This document shows positions 26,696-37,200 of a stretch of 64,000 nt of DNA, piece by piece (position 1 is the first letter of the stretch; each line of letters begins with the position of its first letter). The notes under the pieces were generated by a model. It had not been told where the DNA came from and searched no databases. It saw only the letters and a program-made list of their open reading frames with translations. Where the stretch lies: assembly GCA_023701135.1 (NCBI GenBank), contig JAMPXP010000012.1, positions 62,001 to 126,000 of the forward strand, read 5' to 3'. This DNA is from Desulfobacula sp. GTDB taxonomy: Bacteria > Desulfobacterota > Desulfobacteria > Desulfobacterales > Desulfobacteraceae. The translations under genes were made by a program, and so were the position numbers.

Positions 26696-28093
26696 ATGAG
26701 AGACATTCTGGTTCTATCCAACCGGGCAAATGATTTTGATCTGATTTCCCAGGTGGTTTCCAAAACCCGCAAGATAAAATATGCAAAAGACATCGAGATT
26801 GCCGCTGTATTGCACCAGAAATTCCCCTTTGACCTGATCATTGCAGATCTCGAACTGCTGGAACAAACCCAGGGAATCAGTGCGGCCGACTTTCTGAAAA
26901 ACCCTTTTACAAAAATCAATTCCTTTGTCCAGTTTGTCATCCTCTGCCCCAAAGAAGAGGTTGAAAAGGCTGTAAAAGCTGTAAATGAAGGGGCCGCCGG
27001 GTATCTTACCTATCCCATTGAAGAAAATGAGGTCCGGCTCCTGTTGGATTCACTGGACAGGAGCCTTGTAAGGGATTTTGAACTGGATTATTTAAGGGAC
27101 CATTTCTGGAAAACGGAATGGCTTGAAATCATCCGGTCCAAAAACCCGAGGATGAAAAAAATCTATGAGAGCATCCGGTCGGTCTCCCCGACCATTGCCA
27201 CCGTTCTTTTGCTCGGGGATACGGGGACCGGAAAGGGGATGCTGGCAAGGCTGGTTCACTGGCACAGCCAGCGGTCTGAAGAACCCTTTATTGTCGTCCA
27301 TTGCGGGGCCATACCCGACACCCTGATTGAAAGCGAACTCTTCGGCCATGAAAAAGGGGCGTTTACAGGGGCTGACCGGCGCAAACCCGGAAAATTTGAA
27401 ATGGCCAGGGGGGGCACTATTTTTCTGGATGAAATCGGCACCATAACTGCCTCGGCCCAGATCAAACTGCTCCAGATCCTCCAGGACGGAACCTTTTCCC
27501 GGCTCGGGGGCACAACCCTCATGAATTCGGATGTCAGAATCATCGCCGCCACCAATGCAGACCTGGCCGGCCTGGTGCAGGCCGGCAGCTTCCGTAAGGA
27601 CTTGTATTACCGGCTCAATATCTTTCCCATCGAGATCCCCCTGCTTAAAGAGCGCCTGGAAGACCTGCCCAACCTGACGGATATTTTCTTAAAAAAACTC
27701 AATGCAAAATACGGAAAGGGCATTACCGGCCTTCATCCTTCAGTGATTGAAGGCTTTCAGCAATATGAATGGCCCGGCAATATCCGGGAACTTGAAAATA
27801 TCCTGGAACGGGCCTATATCCTTGAAACCGCTTCCATATTGTCAGCCCAGAATTTCCCCCCGGAAATGGTCAAACAAAGCGAGACCTATGCCCTGTCCGA
27901 AAAAAATCCCTCCTCCCTGGCCCGGGCCCGGCAGATCGCCGTGGAAGCCTTTGAAAAATCCTATCTGACGGCGCTCCTGGGTCAGACAAAGGGGAAAATC
28001 AACCTGGCGGCCCAGAAGGCCGACATCACCACCCGCCAGTTAAACCGCCTGATTTCCCGGTATGGGCTGAACAAGAAGAATTTCAAACGGTAA
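26696..28093 (+). CDS. Sigma-54-dependent activator with atypical receiver
   Basis: NtrC-type activator of 465 residues. The N-terminal ~125 residues follow the receiver fold and retain an Asp at the usual place (Asp51 in LIIADLELL). The N-terminal acidic pair is replaced by SNRAND, and the conserved Lys by YLTYP, so ordinary phosphorelay signalling is doubtful. The AAA+ domain has LGDTGTGKG, ELFGHEKGAFTGAD with the intact sigma-54 loop, IFLDEIGT and WPGNIRELEN, then a Fis-type helix-turn-helix ending at LISRYGLNKKNFKR. The ATG at 26696 lacks a clear ribosome-binding site. It converges with the megasynthase gene, 137 bases away, and has no adjacent kinase. Confidence 0.92.
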   Translation: MRDILVLSNRANDFDLISQVVSKTRKIKYAKDIEIAAVLHQKFPFDLIIADLELLEQTQGISAADFLKNPFTKINSFVQFVILCPKEEVEKAVKAVNEGAAGYLTYPIEENEVRLLLDSLDRSLVRDFELDYLRDHFWKTEWLEIIRSKNPRMKKIYESIRSVSPTIATVLLLGDTGTGKGMLARLVHWHSQRSEEPFIVVHCGAIPDTLIESELFGHEKGAFTGADRRKPGKFEMARGGTIFLDEIGTITASAQIKLLQILQDGTFSRLGGTTLMNSDVRIIAATNADLAGLVQAGSFRKDLYYRLNIFPIEIPLLKERLEDLPNLTDIFLKKLNAKYGKGITGLHPSVIEGFQQYEWPGNIRELENILERAYILETASILSAQNFPPEMVKQSETYALSEKNPSSLARARQIAVEAFEKSYLTALLGQTKGKINLAAQKADITTRQLNRLISRYGLNKKNFKR

Positions 28094-28189
28094 AAAGACA
28101 TCTTATGTCCTTTTGTTCCCATCCTTATTATAAAATCGGACCCGGTCTGTCTTGTCAAAATAGTGAAAACCGCTTTCCCTTCTTGGGTT

Positions 28190-28222
28190 AGGACCGTTTC
28201 CATCCAAGATGGAAACGGTCCT
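28190..28222. repeat. 15-bp perfect hairpin after the megasynthase gene
   Basis: AGGACCGTTTCCATC and GATGGAAACGGTCCT form a perfect 15-bp stem with a 3-base loop, 8 bases beyond the megasynthase stop. No T tract follows on either strand, so it is not a textbook terminator. The arms resemble a GGACCG...AACGGTCCT element upstream of the same gene at 39731-39754. Confidence 0.7.
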
Positions 28223-28230
28223 GCAACAGG

Positions 28231-31200
28231 TTAACCCACAGGTGACGGCTCTCGTTTATCCGAAGAGCTGAACTCCACAAGGCCCTTGATCTCATCCTCA
28301 GGATCAAGGTGGTTGAGTTTGACCATTTCAAAGCCGTCTATCTCAATACATACCGTACCGGCTTTATCCGCGAGGGTCAGGTGATAGGTATTGGTTTCCT
28401 CACCTGAAGCCGATTTTCGGGTGATACAAAAATAAGGCCTATGCTTTTCAACATCCTTATAAAATTTCAGGGAGTTAATTTTAAAGGGCAGAACCGTTCT
28501 GGATGTTGTAAAGAATTCCAAAAGCCCGCCGGTCTGGAACATGGCGTCAATCAGAACGGGAGCCGCCACAAAATCAGGACGTGTTACGCCTTTGAAAAAT
28601 TCTTTTTGGCTCCTGTCTTCCACGGTGGTGATAAGGGTTTCTCCATCAAAGGAATGGATGTCCCGGATGGTCCCGAAAAGACCGGACATGAACAACCGCC
28701 GGGGATGATAGACCAGGGTTTCCACATCCCCTTCAAAGGAAACCGGGCTAAAGGTCGGCAGCTTGATTTTTTTGGATTTCAAGGGCTTGTCCTCAAACCG
28801 GTAGCAGCCTTCATAATGAAGTTTCGGTTCTCCCGTGACAAGGCCCTGCGGATTCCTGAAAAGCGAGGTGATCCGGCACTTCAGAAGCCCGTCGGCCTGT
28901 TTTTCCCCGGAAATGAGCAGTTCCTTGGGCCGTCCCTTGAGCAGCTTGATCGCATAGGGAATCTGGAAACCAGTCAATTCCACAAAATGCCTCTTATCCC
29001 CGGACAAGGATTTTGCCGCCTCTGCCATGGTTTCTATCCCTGTGGACCCGAGGAAAAGGGGTACATCGCCCATGGTATGGTCGTGAAGGAAAACATCCCT
29101 TCCAAGATCCAGAACCCTGGAATAGGTGATGGCGGAAGCGGTTCTTTCCACGGGGGTATCCAGGAACGGGAATTCAGCATGTTGCGGATCACCCAGAAGG
29201 CCGTCCCTGTCAAAGGAATAATCCAGGCCGGAAAATACCATCTCAGATTCCGTTCTATCCAGAAGATCCGCCATGAAGAATTTGACGCCCTGGTCCATGG
29301 GCAGAAACTGGATTCCCCTTTCTTCCAGCACGGCTTTAACCGTGGGGTTGGTGGCCATGCCCACCCCGCCCCAGGCCGTCCAGGCATAGACCTTGTAAGT
29401 CCTGTCCGGATGGCGCTGTTTCTGACGGAACAGGGTCTTTCCAAGATAGTCATTGGCTGCCGTATAATCCACCTGGCCTTCATTGCCGAACCTTGCCGTA
29501 ACCGATGAAAAGGTAAAGAAATATTTATACTCCCGGTCTTTAAAGGCAGCCAGAAGGTTTCTCATGCCCTTGACCTTTACATCCACCACCAGTTCAAAGG
29601 ACCAGAGTTCCTTTTTGGCAATGAACTGGCTCATCTCCATGCCTGCGGCATGAAAAACCCCGTCAATCCGGTCATATTTGTCCACAGCCGCCTTTACCGC
29701 ATCGGCCTGGGTCACATCCACACAATGGTAATCCACCCTGACCCCTTGGGATTTCAGGAAATCGATATTGTCTATGGACTGACGAACCCGCAGGAGGCGA
29801 TCCAGGGCCCGCTTGATGTCAACAGGCTTGACCCCGGGCATATCCTCCCGGAGTCTGGCCATGAGATCGGCCCCGGTGGAGGCTTTATCCAGGTATTTGG
29901 GATCGGTGCTGTAGATATCGTTGATATCCAGGATGATGAGGTTGACCTTATATTTTTCAACCACTCGTTTAAGGATCTCATAGGTGATCCCGCCGGCGCC
30001 GCCCGTAACCAGCAAGGTGTCGTTATCCGAAATAATTCTTTGTGTTTTGTCGGCAATAGAGGGCTTCATGGAAAGGACATACCGCTTTTTATTCCCATAT
30101 CCCACCTCTACCCCTGTGTCACCGGACAGAAGCTCATTGATGAAAAGATCAGCGAGGGTGTTGATATTCTTTTTTGGGTCTTTTCCCGAAAAATCAACCA
30201 CCTTGACCAGGGTATGGGGCAATTCCTTGTTAACGGTTTTCAAAAGTCCGGCAAGCCCGCCAAACAGGGGATGGATATCACCGCAGCCGTCCATATAGGG
30301 AAAAACCACGGAATCAAAGGTCAGGGTTCCGATGAAACTGTCTTTTCGGTTAAAGGTGTCGAAAAGCGATTTAATGATCACAAACACGGATTTGATGGTG
30401 GTATTCAAAGCTTCGTCCGAATCCCCCTTCTCATCTTTTGCGGTAAAATAATAATCCAGGGATGACAGATGGATAAAACCGTTGATATCAGGATAGGCTT
30501 TTTTAAATTCCTCCGCCTGCTTTTCCGTCTGTTTTACATCCGTGAGGTCAAAGGCAAAATCCGCATCCTTGCCGCCGATGGTCACGACCTCCCCGTCTTT
30601 TTCCTTGATCTTTTGAATGATTTTTTCTGCAAACCCATGGCTGTCCAGGGACACCATGATTTTCCGGCCCTTAAAATCTGCTTTTAAAGGTTTGGGCATC
30701 TCTGTTTCCCTGGTCCTCACGATGAGGCGCTTGATGGGTGAAGCAGGGTCGGGAAATTCATCCCTTCCGGTAGACAACACCGGAGAATCGGTTTTCTGAA
30801 CCGTATCTCCGCTTTCATGGGAGGGATTTGACGCTTTGGTCTGCACCTGAACCGTTTCGGCCCGGCCGTTGATATAGTCGGCCAGCCGGGCAATGGTGTT
30901 CAGATCCCGGAGTTTTAAATCATCGGGAACGGTAAAACCAAAATGGGCCGCGATCTTGGCAAAAATCTCCACCTGTTTCACCGTATCGATACCCAGGTCT
31001 GCCTCAAGGTCCAGCCCGTCTTCCAGCATATCCGCCGCATACCCGGTCTGTTCGGCAATCACCTGTTTGACAATGGCAAGGCTGTCCTGAAAAGCCGGGG
31101 TAAGGATTGCCGGTTCTTCCTTGGGCCTTTCTGCGCTCTCCTCCGGCTCAAGCCTTGTGTGGACATATTCCCCAAGCTTGGCAATGGTGTTCAGATCCCG

Positions 31201-34200
31201 GAGTTTTAAATCATCGGGAACGGTAAAACCAAAGGTGGCTGAAATCTTGGCAAAAATTTCCACCTGTTTCACCGTATCGATCCCCAGGTCCGCCTCAAGG
31301 TCCAGGCCATCCTCCAGCATATCCGCCGCATATCCGGTCTGCCCGGCAATCACCTCCTTGATCAGGGCAATGGCATTGCTGGGCCGTTCAGTCTTCTTCA
31401 GGGCCGGTTGTGATTGTTTTATGTCTTCTTTTATGGGCAGGGCGGAATCCTTGGCGGATTTACCCGTCTTTACCGCAATATAGTCTCCCAGCCGGGCAAT
31501 GGTGTTCAAATCCCGCAGCTTTAGATCATCGGGCACGGTAAAACCAAAGGTGGCGGCCACCTTGGCAAAAATCTCCACCTGTTTCACCGTATCGATTCCC
31601 AGGTCCGCCTCAAGGTCCAGCCCGTCTTCCAGCATATCCGCCGCATACCCGGTCTGTTCGGCGATTATGGCCTTGATCCGGTTTAATATGCCTTCTGCGG
31701 CAACAGGCTCGGCCTTAACGGGTTCTGCCGCCGTTGCCGGCACAGGCCGGCTTATCTTAGCGGTTGCGGCAGAAGGCATTGGCATGGCCATTGGTTTTGT
31801 CACAGGTGCTTCAACCCTGGCCGGTATTGTTGTCTTCATGGGCAGGGCGTTTCCCCCGGCCACGGCGCAGAGGGTATTGTCAATCACCTTGACTTCCGGA
31901 TGTGCTGACCCGGTAATCTCTTTCAACCAGGTTTGATACCGGGCATTGCCCTCAACCGAGTTTTCCTCGATGCGTTTGACAAACATAAAGGCAAAATGGG
32001 ACCCGAACCCGGCCGCCAGGTGAAGGCCGTATTCAGAGGTAATTTTTTCCTGGCCGGAAAAATTGAGTTTTTTGAAATGGTCGGGGATTTTTTTAAGATT
32101 GGCAATGGGAGGCGCTTTTCTTTTCTGAAGGGCCTTAACCAGGACCACATCTTCAATGGCAGCCCCCAGAGTATGCCCGGTAAACCCCTTGGTATTGGAA
32201 ATGCAAATGCTGGAAAGATGCCCGGCAAAGGCCGTTTCAAGGGCCGTCACCTCTGCATCGGCGCTGCCGCCCCGGGCCGGGGTATAGGTTTCGTGGGACA
32301 TGAACAAAAGCTTGTCTGCGTAGTCTTCTTTTCTCAGACCCGTCCGGGCCTCCACCTTTGAGATGAATTTTTCCATCTCCCGGGACATGTGGGGAACATC
32401 GATATTATAGGTATGATAGGCGGAATTGGCGATATGGGTTCCGAGAATCTCGCACTGCCCGTTCATTCCTCTTTTTTTGGCGCAGGATTCACTCTCGATG
32501 ACCAGACCCACGGCGCCGGACCCAAGGATGGTGCCGTTGCGGTCCTCATCAAAGGGTTTGGCCGCTTCCGATACCCGCTTTTTAATGGTGGCGGCTCCCA
32601 GGGCCAGGAATCCTGACCCTATCCACTGGCTCTGCAAGGGTGAGGTGGCATTTTCACCCCCCACCACCAGGACCCTCTTGCACCGCCCTACCCTGATCCA
32701 GTCTTCGGCAATGCCGATGGCCAGGGTGGTGGAGGCGCAGGCCGCACTGACCAGGGTATTGGGGCCTTTGGCCTTGATAATCTGGGCCAGGTGGGCCGAC
32801 CCCAGGGGGCAGGCATTGGCCAGGAAATTCCGGTCGAATGTATAGGTTTCAAAATCCTTGCGTTTTCTTGCCTTGGCCTTGAAAAACCATTCCGTCAACT
32901 GTTCCTTGATATCAAGGTCTTTTATCTTTTCCATGAGGAAATAATAGATGGATTCAAATTCTTCATAGGGTTTTAAAAACAATTTCTCATAAAAATATTT
33001 TTCCAGCTCTGAAATCAGGGTTTCTCCATTGGGCCACAAAGAAGTGATAATGACCCCGGTTTCTTCCTGCATCGTTTCGGGCAGGGCAAACCCGTCGGGA
33101 ATAAGGGTCTTCCCGTCCTTCATCTTCTTATATTGCATGACCAGGGGAATGTTGGCATCCTTCAATGCCTCGATACCGGCGGCAATGCCGATGGCCATGC
33201 TGATATCATACTGTTCCTTGATGCCGTATTCGTCGTTCAGGTTAAAATATCCGAGCTGGCCGGCCAGATGGATGACGTCCTCGGTTTTGGTGATCTGGAC
33301 AAACCTGGCGTTCCCGTCGGGCTGCTTGAACAGCTTGGTGATGTTTTTATCGGTAAAGCCTTCCATGGCCTCATTGCTGAGAAGGTCGATGAAATTCTCA
33401 CCATTTAAAATGGCGTCAAAATTATCCGCTGCAAACACGCGCCGTGTTTTTCCGGGAAGCCCCACGGAAACACCGGATATTACTATCCGGCCGGTGTTGA
33501 AATGATACCGCTCCAAGGCCTCAATGGCGGTTTCCCGTTTCCGGAGCTGGTATTCCTTGTAAAGAATCTGGTCCACCAGGGCCTGGTTGTTGAGCTTAAA
33601 GGTTTCAAAATCGTCACTGGGCTCAACCTTAAGCAATCCCTCTTTGGGTCCCTGAAGCTTGGCCGGGATCACCGGGGCCTTTGCCGGTTCGAAAACGGCA
33701 TTCAGGTCCAGAAGATATTTCCGGCAGGCCTCAAAGGATTTGATCTCACCCATTTTTGCGTCCACGGACACGGTGGATCCGTAATCCACAATATGGATAT
33801 CCTTTAAAAGATTGACCAGGAGCCTGGAGGGCCCGATCTCGATAAAATGGGTCAGGCCCGATACATAGACCTCTTCAATGGATTTGATAAATTCGACAGG
33901 AGATATGATCTGTCTTGCCAGAAGGTCTTTGACATCGTCCGGCCTTTCCGGATAGGGCCTGGCATGGGTATTGGAGATGATCCTGCCGAACCGGGTGTCC
34001 TTAAAGGTAAGGGTGTCCAGATAGGTCCTCAGTTGAGCCGATGCCTCGGCCAGCAAGGGGGTATGGAAAGCCCCGGTCAGATTCAGCTTTTTAAAAAATA
34101 CCTCCTGCTGGGTCAGAAAATGGCAGAATTTTTCAATATCATCGGCTCGGCCGGAAACGGCCGTCTGTTTTTCACTGTTTTTATTGGTGATATAAATATT

Positions 34201-37200
34201 GGAAACAAATGATTCTCTGATGAGCTGCTCTGTTTCCTTTTCATTTTTAAATACCACCATGATCTTTCCCGGAACCTTCACGGTTGCCGCGTGCATGAGG
34301 TCCGAGCGTTTGATGACAAGGCGCATGGCATCGGCAAAGGACAGCATCCCGCTGCAGAAAAGGGCCGTATATTCCCCCACGCTGTGACCGATATAATAAT
34401 CCGGAGAAAATCCTTCCAGGGCCAGGCGGCTGTAAATTGCCGCAGAAGAAAGAAAAACCGCAGGCTGGGTGTTCTGGGTTGAATGGATGGCCTCATCCGT
34501 ACCGAACATCATGTCCAGAAGGGAATATCCCCTTTGTTCGATAAAAATCTCCTCGCCTTTTTCCATGATCATCCGGATATGGGCGTCTTTTTCAAACAAG
34601 TCCTTCATCATCCTGCTTCTCTGGGCTCCCTGGCCGGACAGAAGCGCCACCATCCTGAGTTTTTTCCCCCTGTTGTCCGAGGAATAGGCATGGTCCATCA
34701 ATACGATATCATCCCCTGCAGCGACCTTGAATTCTGCTTCCAGGGCCGGATGTTCTGTCTCAAGGCGAGCCGGCAAGGCACCCATGATCATATGGCAATG
34801 ATTGCCGCCGATGCCGTTGACATTGGCGGCGAAACGGAAGGGACGGCCCTTTTGTCCCGCCATCATCTGCCGGGCCGGTTTCAGAACCTTGCAATCCTTG
34901 AGAATGGAATGTTCGGGATCATAATTAAAATCCGGTAAAATTTTACCGTTTTTGTTCATGAGCATGAGTTTGGCCATGGCCACGGCCGGGTTGGCCGCCT
35001 TGAAATAGCCGAACTGGGATTTAACGTTACCGCAGTGCATGTCATGATCAAAACAGTTCTCGATGACCTGTTTTTCGACCATATCTCCGAAAATATTGGA
35101 AAAGGCAAACAGATCCAGGTGGGTGATATCCTGTTTCCGGATACCGCTTTTGTAATAGGCTTCGTTGATGGTGGACACAAAGGTCTGCTCCGACGGGGCC
35201 AGGAGATGGTCCGGTGCGCTGGAGCGGACGGCGCAGTCATGGATCTCCCCCAGGATGTCCATGCCGTATTCACGGGCCTTTTTATACGTAGTGAGGGTGT
35301 GGATGGCGGCCCCCTCTCCCATGACATAGCCGTCGGCCCTGGAATCAAAGAAATTGCAGTCTCCTTCCGATAACAGGCCCAGACGTTTGAAGGCCATGAG
35401 AACCGCAGGATAAAGGTTGCAATCCACCCCGCCGGCCAGGACAAAATCCAGATCCTTGTGCTTCAAGTTCCGGACCGCATTTCTCATGGCAATAAAGGCC
35501 GAGGCGCAGGAGGCGTCAATGACGTAATTGGCCCCGTTGAGCCCGAAATAATTGGTAATCCTGCCCGAGATAATATTGGACAAAAGGCCCGGGGTGGTGT
35601 CTTCATTGTTTTCCGGAATGGCTTTCCGGATGGCGTCCACCAGTTTTTCCGAAAGCCGGGTTCGCTTTTCAGGATCAAGGGCCTGGCAATTTTTAAGGAT
35701 ATTGCCAATGAACTGTTTGCGCACCCGGATGATATTTTTGCTCTGGCGTTCGCCTGAAATGGTGCCCAGGATCACCCCTACCTTGTTGGCAGGCTTCAGG
35801 GCCTTTAAAAGGCCTGAACTTTGAAGGGCTTCACTGGCTGCTTCAAGACCGAAAATCTGGCCCCTTTCAATGGATTTGACCATCATGGGCGGCATCCGGT
35901 ATTTCAGGTTGTTGAATTTATAGTCCTTCACCACCCCGGCCTTGACCTTGGGCAGCCGGTAAAAGGACATTTTATCCAAGCCGGCGTAGGCATCATTGTC
36001 AAAATGGGCCAGGGGAATTTCCGACAGTTGTTTTTTCCCGGACTGGAGTTTTTCCCAGAATTCTTCGGTGTTTTTTGCCCCCGGCAGAAAAACACCGAGA
36101 CCTGCCACCACAATCCGGTCATCATTAAAATCATAGGACGGATCGGCAAAGATATGGCGACCCAGAAGCTGATACTGATCGGTCATCTGCTCCACCACCA
36201 TATGATAATTAATGCCCCCGAATCCATAGGAAGAAACCGCCGCTTTCCTTGAGGCCTTTCCTTTTATTTTCCAGTCCTCGGCGTCTTTCACCACAAACAG
36301 GGAGGAGGCGCTTAAATCATGATTTTTAGAAAGTTTTTCAAATTGTCCGTTGGGCGGAAGGATGCCTTTGTTGACGGCCAGAAGGGCCTTTAAAAGACCC
36401 ACTGATCCCGCACAGCCCAGAAGATGGCCGATCTGGGATTTGATGGAACTGATGCCGGCCTTTGCATGTTTGTACAAGGCATTCAAAGTCTCCAGTTCCG
36501 CCTGGTCCCCGATGGTGGTGGAAGTGCCGTGGGCTTCAATAAACCCGACGTCTTCGGGCCCTATGCCCGGACGGATATTCTCAAAGCACCGTTCCACACT
36601 CAGGATCTGGCCCTTGGGGTTGGGAGCGGCAATGGCTTTTCCCCTGCCGTCGGAACTGGAACCGATGGCATTGATGATCCCGAAGATATGATTCTTGTCC
36701 CGGAGGGCGTCCTTCATGCGTTTCAAAACAAAGACCACGGACCCTTCCCCCAGGATAAACCCGTCAGCCCGTTCATCAAAGGGATAGGATCCGTTGGCGG
36801 ACAGGGTTCCCATTTTTGCAAACCCGATAAAGGATTCCGGCGCCAGATGGGTATTGACCCCGCCCACGATGACCATGTCATGGTCCCCGGACAAAAGCTC
36901 TCCGGTTGCGGCTTCAAGGGCCGTCACCGAAGAAGCGCAGGCCGCATCCACGATATAATTGGCCCCCCGAACCCCCAGATGGCTCGCAATTCTTGAGGCT
37001 TCAATATTCAGCAGGATGCCGTGGACCGGGTCATAATTTTTGTTTTCCCCTTCCATGCCTCCCATCAGGGCCTGTTTGGCCGTCTCTTTTTCCGCTTCGG
37101 TCAAGCGCTGGTATTCATCGGTTTTTTCCATCATGGAAACCAGTTCCGGATACCAGTATTTGAGCTGGAGGCTGTTGCCCAGTTCATTGGAAAGGCAGGT

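Noticed and set aside
30870-31690. CRISPR-like or other non-coding tandem repeat
   Set aside because: The repeats are about 200-300 bases apart and encode intact carrier domains in the frame of the megasynthase.
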